Shown here one piece after another: positions 53,333 through 61,487 of a stretch of 64,000 bases of DNA. Source of the DNA: Alcanivorax profundi (GTDB lineage: Bacteria; Pseudomonadota; Gammaproteobacteria; Pseudomonadales; Alcanivoracaceae). Both the position numbers and the translations under genes were made by a program. The stretch spans positions 62,001 through 126,000 of the forward strand of contig NZ_QYYA01000001.1 in the NCBI RefSeq assembly GCF_003597125.1. The letters are read 5' to 3'. Numbering within the stretch: position 1 is the first letter of the stretch; every line of letters begins with the position of its first letter. The notes beneath the pieces are model-generated. The model did not search any database. It was not told the DNA's origin and saw nothing but the letters and a program-made list of their open reading frames with translations.

Positions 53333-53860
53333 TCACGTCACCGAATGGTGGTAACGGGCTTCGATTAGCATGCATTCCAGCATGGCCTTCGCCATGTAAT
53401 TCTTGATAGTACGTTCCGACACGTTCAGCTTTACGGCGATCTTTTTGTAACTTAGACCCTCGATTTGGGAAAGGATGAAGGCTGCCGCCACTTTTTTGGG
53501 TAAACGCTGCAGCATCTCATCAATTTCGCAGAAGGTTTCCACAATAATGGCGTGTTCTTCTGGTGAAATGGCCAGAGGTTCAGGGCGAGAGGCAAGCACT
53601 TCAAGCCAGGCCTGTTCTACGGACTGTCGGCGCCAGAAATCGACGCAAAGTCGCCCGGCGACGGTACGCAGGTAGCTGCGGGGGGTACCCAGGTTATTCA
53701 GCTGCCGGGGGTGGGACAGGAGGCGCACGAAGGTATCTTGGGCCAAGTCAGCCGCCAATGAAGGGCAACCCAGGCGACGGCTAAGCCAATTCTGCAGCCA
53801 TCCGTGATGCTCGCTATACAGCGTTTCCACTGACAGCGATTGTGGTGTCATCCCGGGCAT
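53333..53860 (-). CDS. FecI-family ECF sigma factor (second cassette)
   Basis: A 175-residue ECF sigma, MPGMTPQSLSVETLYSEHHG, with region 2 in LAADLAQDTFVRLLSHPRQL and region 4 in GLSYKKIAVKLNVSERTIKN. ATG 53860 aligns residue by residue with the start of the first sigma (nine residues before SVETLYSE); ATG 53851 is a possible alternative. A Fur box lies about 50 bp upstream. The two sigmas look like paralogues from a cassette duplication. Confidence 0.9.
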   Translation of the reverse strand: MPGMTPQSLSVETLYSEHHGWLQNWLSRRLGCPSLAADLAQDTFVRLLSHPRQLNNLGTPRSYLRTVAGRLCVDFWRRQSVEQAWLEVLASRPEPLAISPEEHAIIVETFCEIDEMLQRLPKKVAAAFILSQIEGLSYKKIAVKLNVSERTIKNYMAKAMLECMLIEARYHHSVT

Positions 53861-53906
53861 ACCCTTTTTTCCAGTGCGGTCAGGCAATAATGAAAGCGAA
53901 TTCTAG

Positions 53907-53927
53907 ATGGGAATGGGTATCATTACA
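53907..53927. promoter_or_regulatory. Fur box before the second sigma gene
   Basis: ATGGGAATGGGTATCATTACA, identical to the box at 49651-49671. It lies only 3 bp beyond the stop of rnk, so any rnk readthrough would cross the Fur-controlled promoter. Confidence 0.75.
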
Positions 53928-53930
53928 ATG

Positions 53931-54311
53931 TCAGCTGCGGCTGACGGCCAGAAGAGTCAGGTTTAACGGTTTTCCCCGGTGGTGCCAGAGGATGCTGGCG
54001 CCGATTTCCAGACCCAGCATTGCCGCGCCAGCGGCAGTGAGGATGGAAATGCCGTCAGCATAGTGCTCCAGTTCGCGGGGCATCACCAGAATGCGAACGT
54101 GCTCCTTGCCGGTGTCTTCGTTGCGGAACGTCAATTTGCTGCCGAGGCTGGCGACGTTGGCCGGTAGCATATCGGGGGCGACAACGGTTGCCCGCTCAAG
54201 CTCTCGATACAGAAACTCAATCTGCTCTGATTCGTCGTCGAGCCGCTCCAGCAACGCATAGAGCCGGTTCCTGTCCAGCTGGCTAACAGTAATCGGGGGT
54301 AGGGTGGTCAT
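53931..54311 (-). CDS. rnk: Rnk-like regulator of nucleoside diphosphate kinase (GreA/GreB C-terminal fold)
   Basis: A 126-residue protein: an N-terminal coiled part (QLDRNRLYALLERLDDESEQ), then the FKBP-like GreA/GreB C-terminal domain with HVRILVMPRELEHYADGISI and TAAGAAMLGLEIGASILWHH. Rnk binds RNA polymerase and competes with Gre factors; in E. coli and Pseudomonas it affects nucleoside diphosphate kinase levels. ATG 54311 follows CAGGAAAA. It runs toward the second sigma gene on the same strand. Confidence 0.85.
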   Translation of the reverse strand: MTTLPPITVSQLDRNRLYALLERLDDESEQIEFLYRELERATVVAPDMLPANVASLGSKLTFRNEDTGKEHVRILVMPRELEHYADGISILTAAGAAMLGLEIGASILWHHRGKPLNLTLLAVSRS

Positions 54312-54735
54312 GATATTTTCCTGAGTATTAAGCCGAAAAGAGGGATGTGGGCTTCGCCGAACTCCCAGCATCACGGGCGTTCGGCGTCAGGAATGACGGG
54401 CAGGGGTGCTCACCGCTTGCAAAGACATGAAAGCGGAAAAGGAAAAGTTCAGGTCGCAAGGAGGGCGACGGTGAATCAAGCGGGTTGTCATGGGGCCAGA
54501 TTAGCCGGTCGGTGTTTTTTGTCCAGTGGTGTTTTCGGTCAAGGCTGGGCAGGAAGGGCGACGTCGAGAGACTCGCCGGGTGGGGTATCTCTGCTTCCTG
54601 GAAACCGGTTACAGGCTTGTTCATGACTGGAGCGTCACTTACCAAATACAACCAATTCCATAGTGTTTTTTGCGGTAAAACCCGCATGATGGTCGGGGTG
54701 ATCGGTGTGTATTCATAACAATAAGGAGCCTGTTA
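54312..54735. other. divergent intergenic region between rnk and the first wax ester synthase
   Basis: 424 bp with no credible gene on either strand. It must hold both promoters. TAAGGAG (54721-54727) is the ribosome binding site of the atfA gene, and a short GCGG/CCGC hairpin lies near 54670. No operator motif was recognised. Confidence 0.5.
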
Positions 54736-56103
54736 ATGGCCAAGAAACTGTCCATCATGGATTCCGGCTGGCTGATGATGGAAACCCGGGAGACGCCCAT
54801 GCATGTGGGGGGACTGGCCTTGTTTGCCATCCCCGAGGAGGCGCCGGCGGATTACATGGAAAGCATTTACCGTTATCTGGTGGATGTGGAGGGTATCTGT
54901 CGTCCGTTTAACCAGAAGATCCAGTCACACTTGCCGCTGCGAATGGACGCCGGTTGGGTGGAAGATACCTCGTTCGATATTGATTACCACGTTCGTCATT
55001 CTGCCTTGCCGCGGCCTGGGCGAGTGCGCGAGTTGCTGGCGCTGGTGTCGCGGTTGCATGCCCAGCGTCTGGACCCTGGCCGGCCGTTGTGGGAGAGCTA
55101 CCTGATTGAAGGCCTGGAGGGAAACCGGTTTGCCCTCTACACCAAGATGCACCATTCCATGGTGGATGGGGTGGCCGGGATGTACCTGATGCAGTCGCGG
55201 CTGGCCACCAGCGCGCAGGATCGCCTGCCGGTGCCCTGGTCCGGCAAGTGGGAGGCCGGGCGCAAGCCACGCAAGAGTAGTGGTGCCCCTGCGGTGTCGG
55301 GCGTGAGCGGGATGAAAAACACCGTTAATAATCTGCGCCGGGGCAGTGGCCAGCTGGTGGATCTGTTGCGTCAGCCCCGCGATGGCAATGTGAAAACCAT
55401 CTACCGGGCGCCCAAAACCCAGTTGAACCGACGTGTCACCGGCGCTCGCCGGTTTGCCGCGCAATCCTGGTCGCTACCTCGCATCAAGGCGGCGGCAAAA
55501 CAGCATGGTGGTACCGTCAACGACATCTTTCTTGCCATGTGCGGTGGCGCACTGCGCCGCTACCTGTTGAGTCAGGACTCCCTGCCGGATGATCCGCTGG
55601 TGGCGCAGGTGCCGGTTGCGTTGCGTAGCGCAGACCAGGCGGCGGATGGTGGCAACGCGATTACTACGGTGCAGGTCAGTCTGGGAACCCATATCGACGA
55701 TCCCCTGGCGCGCCTGGATGCCATTCAGGATTCCATGAAGGGGGTCAAATCCCGTCTGGGGGACATGCAGAAGGCAGAAATTGATGTCTATACGCTGCTC
55801 ACCAATGTTCCGCTATCGTTAGGGCAGGTGACCGGACTTTCCGGGCGGGTGAGCCCCATGTTCAATCTGGTGATTTCCAATGTGCCAGGCCCAAAAGAGA
55901 CGCTTTACCTGAATGGCGCCGAGATGCTTGCCACCTATCCGGTCTCGCTGGTGTTGCAGGGCTATGCCCTGAACATCACGGTGGTGAGTTACAAGGATAG
56001 TCTGGAGTTCGGGGTGATCGGGTGTCGCGACACGCTGCCGCATATTCAGCGTTTTCTGGATTATTTCGAAGCCTCTCTTGCAGAGCTGGAGAGCCAGGCG
56101 TAG
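54736..56103 (+). CDS. atfA2: wax ester synthase / diacylglycerol acyltransferase, AtfA2 type
   Basis: A 455-residue WS/DGAT. The catalytic HHxxxDG is HHSMVDG at 139-145, and the C-terminal structural motif lies in FNLVISNVPGP. The N-terminus MAKKLSIMDSGWLMMETRET matches my memory of Alcanivorax AtfA2 very closely. It esterifies fatty alcohols or diacylglycerol with acyl-CoA to make wax esters and triacylglycerol, the storage lipids that hydrocarbon degraders accumulate when carbon is plentiful. TAAGGAGCC precedes the ATG. The paralogue 146 bp downstream is on the same strand. Confidence 0.93.
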   Translation: MAKKLSIMDSGWLMMETRETPMHVGGLALFAIPEEAPADYMESIYRYLVDVEGICRPFNQKIQSHLPLRMDAGWVEDTSFDIDYHVRHSALPRPGRVRELLALVSRLHAQRLDPGRPLWESYLIEGLEGNRFALYTKMHHSMVDGVAGMYLMQSRLATSAQDRLPVPWSGKWEAGRKPRKSSGAPAVSGVSGMKNTVNNLRRGSGQLVDLLRQPRDGNVKTIYRAPKTQLNRRVTGARRFAAQSWSLPRIKAAAKQHGGTVNDIFLAMCGGALRRYLLSQDSLPDDPLVAQVPVALRSADQAADGGNAITTVQVSLGTHIDDPLARLDAIQDSMKGVKSRLGDMQKAEIDVYTLLTNVPLSLGQVTGLSGRVSPMFNLVISNVPGPKETLYLNGAEMLATYPVSLVLQGYALNITVVSYKDSLEFGVIGCRDTLPHIQRFLDYFEASLAELESQA

Positions 56104-56249
56104 CCCACGTGCAGCCAAATTGAGACAAATTGTATATTTTGTCCGTTTTGATCACGAGGCTCCTCTCAGTGTCATGGTGACTTGCCTGCGCGGTGCGTAA
56201 CGTGGTGTGCATAACCCTTCGTTGATGAATGCGCGCAGGAGTGCACACC

Positions 56250-57602
56250 TTGGGCAAGAAGCTATCCATTTTTGATGCGGGTTTCCTGTTAATGGAAACC
56301 CGAGAAACCCCCATGCATATCGGCATGTTGCAGCTGTATGGTTTGCCGGATGATGCCCCGGCGGATTACATGGAGCAGGTGTACCGGCGCATGGTAGAGG
56401 TGGAAGGGATCTGCCGTCCGTTCAACCAGAAACTGCACTCCCGGGTGCCGGGGCGGCTCGATGCGTCCTGGATTACCGACCCCAATTTCGACATTGACTA
56501 TCATGTTCGTCATTCGGCGTTGCCGCGACCTGGGCGGGTGCGTGAGCTTCTGGCGCTGGTGTCGCGTCTGCACGCCCAGCGTCTGGATCCCCGCCGGCCG
56601 CTGTGGGAGACCTATCTGATCGAAGGGCTGGAAGGGAATCGCTTTGCGGTCTACAACAAGATGCACCATTCCATGATGGACGGTGCTGGCGGCATGAACC
56701 TGCTGCAGTCGCGCATGGCCACCAGTCCGGATGATCATTTCCCGCCGCCCTGGTCTTCCGAGTGGAATACCCGACTGCCGCACAAGCGTAAAAAGAAGGG
56801 GCCGGCCCCGGCCGGGCTGGTGAAATCTCTGCGTAACCTGCAGCGTGGTACCGGGCAGTTTGTGGACCTGATGCGCCAGCCCAAAGAAAGCAATATCAAA
56901 ACCATCTATCAGGCCCCCAAGACCGTTTTCAATCACCGGGTCACCGGGGCGCGACGCTTCGCCGCCCAGTCCTGGTCGCTGGAGCGCATCAAGGCCGCCG
57001 CCGAGAAGCACGACGGGACGGTCAACGATATCTTCCTGGCCATGTGTGGGGGTGCCATGCGCCGCTACCTGCTGTCGCTGGACAAGCTTCCCCATGATCC
57101 GCTGGTGGCTCAGGTGCCGGTGGCGCTGCGTTCGGCAGAGGAGGCGGGTGATGGCGGCAATGCCATTACCGCGGTGCAGGTGAGTCTGGGCACCCATCTG
57201 CATGATCCGCTGGAGCGTCTTGAAGCCATCAAGGATTCCATGAACGGCGTGAAGGGCCGGCTCAAATCCATGGAAAAAGCGGAGATCGATATCTTCACCA
57301 TGATCTCCAACCTGCCGTTGTCGGTGGGGCAGATGACCGGGATTTCCGGGCGCATCAATCCGCTGTTCAATCTGGTGATTTCCAATGTGCCGGGGCCGAA
57401 GCAACCCTTGTACATGGGGGATGCGAAAATGCTGGCGTCGTATCCGGTGTCCCTGGTGATGCACGGTTATGCGCTCAACATCACCGTGTTCAGCTACTGT
57501 GACAGCCTGGAATTCGGCATCATCGCCTGCCGCGAAACCCTGCCCCGGATTCAGCGCATGCTGGATTATCTGGAAGAGTCGCTGGCAGAGCTGGAAGGCT
57601 GA
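56250..57602 (+). CDS. second wax ester synthase / diacylglycerol acyltransferase
   Basis: A 450-residue paralogue of the previous gene. HHSMMDG is again at 139-145 if translation begins at TTG 56250, which has AGGAG 8 bp upstream and gives the same register as AtfA2 (MGKKLSIFDAG against MAKKLSIMDSG). An ATG at 56229 would add seven residues and lacks a good site. The two proteins are similar along their whole length, so they come from a tandem duplication, and differ most in the linker at 180-210. Substrate preference probably differs. A terminator follows. Confidence 0.9.
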   Translation: MGKKLSIFDAGFLLMETRETPMHIGMLQLYGLPDDAPADYMEQVYRRMVEVEGICRPFNQKLHSRVPGRLDASWITDPNFDIDYHVRHSALPRPGRVRELLALVSRLHAQRLDPRRPLWETYLIEGLEGNRFAVYNKMHHSMMDGAGGMNLLQSRMATSPDDHFPPPWSSEWNTRLPHKRKKKGPAPAGLVKSLRNLQRGTGQFVDLMRQPKESNIKTIYQAPKTVFNHRVTGARRFAAQSWSLERIKAAAEKHDGTVNDIFLAMCGGAMRRYLLSLDKLPHDPLVAQVPVALRSAEEAGDGGNAITAVQVSLGTHLHDPLERLEAIKDSMNGVKGRLKSMEKAEIDIFTMISNLPLSVGQMTGISGRINPLFNLVISNVPGPKQPLYMGDAKMLASYPVSLVMHGYALNITVFSYCDSLEFGIIACRETLPRIQRMLDYLEESLAELEG

Positions 57603-57664
57603 TTTGCAGGGGGGTGCCTTGATTCCTTGTGGGGCGACACCAAAATCGAAACCAGCCTCGACAC

Positions 57665-57693
57665 AAAAAAAGAGCCCATTACGGGCTCTTTTT
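57665..57693. terminator. terminator after the second wax ester synthase gene
   Basis: AAAAGAGCCC pairs with GGGCTCTTTT, with A residues before and T residues after, so it works on both strands. Confidence 0.85.
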
Positions 57694-57740
57694 GGGTTCA
57701 TCGCGGATTTCCGGGAACATCCCGATTCAATCCCCCTCTG

Positions 57741-57903
57741 CGTAGGAGCGTCGCTGGCGGCGCGATAGCCCAAATCTGAAAAACAAGCTTCTCCACAGAG
57801 GGCACAGAGCACACAGAGTGAAAGCCTGATTTTTCGGTGACTTCTGTGGTGAGACAGCTTTTGATCCTGGTCTTGGAATCGCGCCGCGAGCGACGCTCCT
57901 ACG
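57741..57903. repeat. REPIN-like pair of inverted GTAGGAGCG repeats
   Basis: A 26-bp arm at 57741-57766 (begins CGTAGGAGCGTCGCTGGC) has its inverted copy at 57878-57903 with one mismatch. The 111 bp between them include a partly self-complementary stretch (CTCCACAGAG against TTCTGTGGTG). The arms share the core of Pseudomonas REP sequences. It separates the atfA genes from alkB. Confidence 0.7.
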
Positions 57904-57942
57904 GAATGCTCTTTGCTATGAACCTCTTTTTTGGTGGGGGCG

Positions 57943-59349
57943 TCAGGCAATGGGCACAAAGTCTGCCTTGTCCCTCACTGCACATTCCGGGCAGGACCAC
58001 TCTGCAGGAATCGCTTTCCATGCAGTGCCGGGCACAAAGCCTTCGCTCGGGTTGCCATGAATTTCATCATAAATATACCCGCAGTTGGTACAGCGATGAC
58101 GGCTTGCCGACGCTGTTTCGTCAGCACGGTGTTGCGCTTGTGCAGGCTTCTCATTGGCAACGGTTTGCGGGCTGGAGGTGGCTGCGGCCTGCCACTTTCT
58201 GATCAGTTGCTCCCGTTTCGGGCCGTACAGGTGTGCCTTGCGGATATCGCCGTCATAGTGCTTTGCGACCCGCGGGTTCATGACCTTGAACCACAGCGGC
58301 GGGAAGTAGGCGAGGATCAGCATGGACGCATAACCTGACGGTAGCTGCGGCGATTCATCGAAGTGGCGCAGGGACTGGAAGCGTCGGGTCGGGTTGGCGT
58401 GATGATCGGAGTGACGCTGCAGTTGGTAGAGCAGCAGGTTGGTCACCACATTGTTGCTGTTCCAGGAGTGGCTGGGGGCGCAGCGCTCATAGCGCTGGGT
58501 GCGTTCGTCCCATTGACGAAGCAGGCCGTAGTGTTCCAGATAGTTCACCACTTCCAGCAAGGCCGCGCCGAAGAACGCCTGAATCAGCAGGAACGCCAGC
58601 GCGCCGGTGCCCAGCCACAGGGTCAGGGCGCCGAATAGCACCACGGTCATGGCCCAGGCGCGCAGGTTTTCGTTGTCAAAAGACCAGACCGACTTGCCCT
58701 GACGCGCCAGCCGTTCGCCTTCCAGTTCCCAGGCGGAGCGCAGGCTGCCAACCATGGTCCGGGGCAGAAAGGCATAGAAAGTTTCGCCCATGCGCGAGCT
58801 GGCTGGATCGCGGGGCGTGGCCACGTTTTTGTGGTGTCCGCGGTTGTGTTCCACAAAGAAGTGCCCGTAGGCCACCGGAGCCAGGGCGATCTTGGCCAGC
58901 CATTTTTCCAGATCGGCACGCTTGTGGCCGAGCTCATGGGCAGTGTTGATAGCGACCCCGTTGATGAGCCCGGCTGAGAATATCAGTGCAATGATGCTGG
59001 CGATGCTGATGTCACCACGGGTGGCGAGCCATACCGCCATGATGGTGTTGGCGTATTGGGCCGGGATGTAGGCATAGACGATGGCGCGGTAGTAGCGGTT
59101 GGCTTCGAGTTGAGCCACTGCGCTTTCCGGTGGGTTGTTGATGTCGGTGCCCACCAGCCAGTCCAGTAGCGGTAACACGGCGTAGAAAAACACCGGCATG
59201 AGCCAGTAAAGGGCTGGCTGTTCGAACAGGTAACCCGCCACAAGGCTGAGGAAACCCAGCAGGGGAAGAAAAGGGCTGGCCAGCCAGAGCAGGTATTTCT
59301 GGTCGGTCCACGGGGTGGGTGGTGCTGTGTGTTGGGCGTGGTTTGTCAT
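57943..59349 (-). CDS. alkB: alkane 1-monooxygenase fused to a C-terminal rubredoxin
   Basis: A 468-residue fusion. Residues 1-385 form the membrane diiron hydroxylase, with the histidine boxes HELGHK (138-143), EHNRGHH (167-173) and LQRHSDHH (310-317) and the AlkB signature NYLEHYG (269-275). A 30-residue Ala/Gln/Ser linker leads to a full rubredoxin with cysteines 420, 423, 453 and 456 (CTNCGYIYD and SCPECAVRDKADF). AlkB oxidises medium-chain n-alkanes to 1-alkanols; its rubredoxin passes electrons from a reductase, not found in the window. Fusing the donor removes the need for a separate alkG. Divergent from an AraC regulator. Confidence 0.95.
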   Translation of the reverse strand: MTNHAQHTAPPTPWTDQKYLLWLASPFLPLLGFLSLVAGYLFEQPALYWLMPVFFYAVLPLLDWLVGTDINNPPESAVAQLEANRYYRAIVYAYIPAQYANTIMAVWLATRGDISIASIIALIFSAGLINGVAINTAHELGHKRADLEKWLAKIALAPVAYGHFFVEHNRGHHKNVATPRDPASSRMGETFYAFLPRTMVGSLRSAWELEGERLARQGKSVWSFDNENLRAWAMTVVLFGALTLWLGTGALAFLLIQAFFGAALLEVVNYLEHYGLLRQWDERTQRYERCAPSHSWNSNNVVTNLLLYQLQRHSDHHANPTRRFQSLRHFDESPQLPSGYASMLILAYFPPLWFKVMNPRVAKHYDGDIRKAHLYGPKREQLIRKWQAAATSSPQTVANEKPAQAQHRADETASASRHRCTNCGYIYDEIHGNPSEGFVPGTAWKAIPAEWSCPECAVRDKADFVPIA

Positions 59350-59423
59350 CGTTGTTGGCCTCGCAAGTCACCGTTATTGGAAGAATCGGTGGAGGCAGAG
59401 TCCCAGAGTGGGGCTTGCGTGAA

Positions 59424-59457
59424 TTGTCATTTATTGCCAGAGTGTTGTCATTTATTG
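59424..59457 (+). promoter_or_regulatory. direct-repeat operator between alkB and its AraC regulator
   Basis: TTGTCATTTATTG occurs twice, at 59424-59436 and 59445-59457, 21 bp apart (two helical turns). This is the usual arrangement of AraC-family half-sites. It lies 16 bp before the regulator start and 75 bp before the alkB start, so it could serve both. Confidence 0.7.
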
Positions 59458-59472
59458 ACACGAGAGTTCGGG

Positions 59473-60519
59473 ATGACTACGTCTGCTGAGCTACCTTTTA
59501 TTCCCGCCCGTTACTATGCCCGGCTGGCTGAGTTGATGGCGGCAAGGGGGCTGGATGCCGGGGCGGTGATTGCGGTCGCGAAGATCAACGAAGGGGTGTT
59601 GGCCGATCCGGATGGCCGTCTTACGCTTCCTCAGGTCGAGGCGCTGATTGCCGAGGTATACCGGCAGGCTCCCGATATTCCCTGGGCTTTTGAGTTGGGG
59701 CGCAGCCTAAAGCTGAGCTCCCATGGCATGTTGGGTTACGCCATGTTGAGCAGCCCTAACCTGGATTATGTGCTCCAACTGTTGGCCCGCTATTTCCGCA
59801 TCATCATGCCGACGTTTCGTCTGCAGTATCGCCGCACCAGTGAGCACGAGGAGGTGGTGCTGTCTGCGACGGCGACGTTATCTGCCCAGAACCTGCTGTT
59901 TCATGTGGAAACCATTGCGGTGGCCTGGCACTGGGAGATCCTCTCGTTGCTGTCGGGAGAGATGCCTGCCTATGACCTGTATCTCTCCATCGCTGCTCCT
60001 CGCCATGTGGAGCGCTATCAGGCATTGAAACCGGCCCGTTGGCACTTTGGTTGGCCTATCCAACCGGGGTTCCGGATCCTGTATCCGAAAGGGCTGGTCG
60101 GGCGAGAGCTGGTAATGGCGGATCCGGGAGCGCTGCAGCTGGCAGAACGGCAATGCAGTGAGCAGGCCCGGCAAACTCTGAGAGAGGGAAGGCTGGTCGA
60201 ATGGGTGACGGCCATGCTGACCTATTCCCGTGATGTGATCACTACTCGCGAGGAGCTGGCAGATCTGTTGAACATTTCGCCGCGTACCCTGGATCGGCGC
60301 CTGCAGGATGAAGGGGCCAGCTTCCGGGAACTGTCACGGCGGATTCGTTTTCAGCGGGCCTGTGATTTGCTGGAGGCAGGGCAGATGAGCATGGTGGAGA
60401 TTGCCCTGGAACTGGGTTACCGGGACAGTGCCAACTTCACCCGTGCTTTTCGTCGAGAGGCAGGGATTACGCCTTCCCGTTGGCTAGCCCAACACGCCGT
60501 TGCAGCGCTGTCGCGTTGA
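59473..60519 (+). CDS. AraC/XylS-family regulator, AlkR-like
   Basis: A 348-residue protein. An N-terminal sensing domain of the arabinose-binding-like type (about 20-200: YYARLAELMAARGLDAGAVI, HGMLGYAMLSSPNLDYVLQL) is followed by the AraC DNA-binding domain (TREELADLLNISPRTLDRRL and SMVEIALELGYRDSANFTRA). ATG 59473 is the first one in family register, after GAGAGTTCGGG. AlkR of Acinetobacter, also AraC-type and next to its alkane hydroxylase, activates it in response to alkanes; the same role is likely here. Confidence 0.88.
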   Translation: MTTSAELPFIPARYYARLAELMAARGLDAGAVIAVAKINEGVLADPDGRLTLPQVEALIAEVYRQAPDIPWAFELGRSLKLSSHGMLGYAMLSSPNLDYVLQLLARYFRIIMPTFRLQYRRTSEHEEVVLSATATLSAQNLLFHVETIAVAWHWEILSLLSGEMPAYDLYLSIAAPRHVERYQALKPARWHFGWPIQPGFRILYPKGLVGRELVMADPGALQLAERQCSEQARQTLREGRLVEWVTAMLTYSRDVITTREELADLLNISPRTLDRRLQDEGASFRELSRRIRFQRACDLLEAGQMSMVEIALELGYRDSANFTRAFRREAGITPSRWLAQHAVAALSR

Positions 60520-60540
60520 GCTGCCATCCGGGCCGAGGGC

Positions 60541-61062
60541 TCAGGCTTCCCGTTTGCGGTGTCCATCGCGCATGTGGTTGACCGCTTCACCGGCCAGGGT
60601 CTTGCCTTCCAGTTGATAGGCGCGGGCAAATCCTTTTACGTAGCGACCTTCCCGCGGAATCAGGCGGAACAGCTTGAAATCCCCGAGGGTGCTCAGGTTG
60701 AGAATACGCTCGCCCAGACGTTGGTGAAGCGTGTCTACACCGGTTTTCCACTCCGGGCTGTCTTCCTGCAGCTTTTCGGCATCCATCAAATAGTTCACGC
60801 GCTTGCGGGCAAACAGTTCTTCTGCGCTGTCTTCATCTTCCACGATCAGCACAGAGGCCAGGGGATTGGCCAGCAGGTTGCGTGCGTGCACGGCAATTTC
60901 GCTGATCAACACATAGAGGCATTCGTCGCCGATGGCGAAGGGCGCATAGGACGCAAAGGGCGCGCCGTCATCGCGGATGCTGGCCAGCTGCAAGCTGCGC
61001 CGGCTGTGGATGAAGTCGACCACTTCCTGGTTGATCTTGCGGGTAAAACGTTCACTGCTCAT
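60541..61062 (-). CDS. hutZ: HutZ/HugZ-family haem-degrading protein
   Basis: A 173-residue split-barrel (FMN-binding-like) protein, RKINQEVVDFIHSRRSLQLA, with ILNLSTLGDFKLFRLIPREG, the haem-binding side of the family, and a His near the C-terminus in MRDGHRKRE as a candidate ligand. HutZ opens haem to release iron in the cytoplasm. It is the last gene of a minus-strand haem operon, overlapping hutX by 4 bp. Its stop is 21 bp from that of the convergent AraC gene. Confidence 0.88.
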   Translation of the reverse strand: MSSERFTRKINQEVVDFIHSRRSLQLASIRDDGAPFASYAPFAIGDECLYVLISEIAVHARNLLANPLASVLIVEDEDSAEELFARKRVNYLMDAEKLQEDSPEWKTGVDTLHQRLGERILNLSTLGDFKLFRLIPREGRYVKGFARAYQLEGKTLAGEAVNHMRDGHRKREA

Positions 61063-61469
61063 TGGTCGGCTCCGGTGTTGGGCAGGCTGAGGGTGTCACG
61101 AATGTTCAGGTAGGTTTTCAGTTGGCTCTCCAGCAGCTGGCCATTGCTGTCGCGGCCGAGAAAGACCTTGAAGATATTGTCGCCCTGCTTGTCCTGAAAA
61201 CAGAACGCATGGCTGTCACGGCCACGGTGCTGGCGGCTCTGCAAATAGATATGGTCGACGGCATCCAGGCGGATATGGCCGTGGAAGCCGGGAACCGGGC
61301 CATCCAGATTGAAATACCCTTCCCCTTCCTTGCCGGCGGGGAAGGGGCCCTTGAATTCGAACACACAGCCGCCGTGCAGCACGATGGTGGTGGTGTTGTC
61401 CCAGGTGGCGAGCAGCTGCATCAAGGCTTTGGCGTCACTGCCTGGCAACGAAAGTTGTGGCTGGGTCAT
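61059..61469 (-). CDS. hutX: HutX/HuvX-family haem carrier protein
   Basis: A 136-residue soluble protein, AKALMQLLATWDNTTTIVLH, GGCVFEFKGPFPAGKEGEGY and RDSHAFCFQDKQGDNIFKVF, which are the HutX/HuvX (ChuX) family landmarks. HutX binds haem in the cytoplasm and hands it to HutZ. It starts 18 bp after the receptor stop and overlaps hutZ. Confidence 0.88.
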   Translation of the reverse strand: MTQPQLSLPGSDAKALMQLLATWDNTTTIVLHGGCVFEFKGPFPAGKEGEGYFNLDGPVPGFHGHIRLDAVDHIYLQSRQHRGRDSHAFCFQDKQGDNIFKVFLGRDSNGQLLESQLKTYLNIRDTLSLPNTGADQ

Positions 61470-61487
61470 GAGCGTCTCCGGGCGCTA

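Noticed and set aside
54328..54687. Minus-strand open frame of about 119 codons before rnk
   Set aside because: No ribosome binding site, no recognisable motif, and it fills the whole divergent promoter region.
56289..57959. Minus-strand open frame of about 556 codons
   Set aside because: Antisense to the second wax ester synthase gene and crossing the REPIN-like repeats; no recognisable protein.
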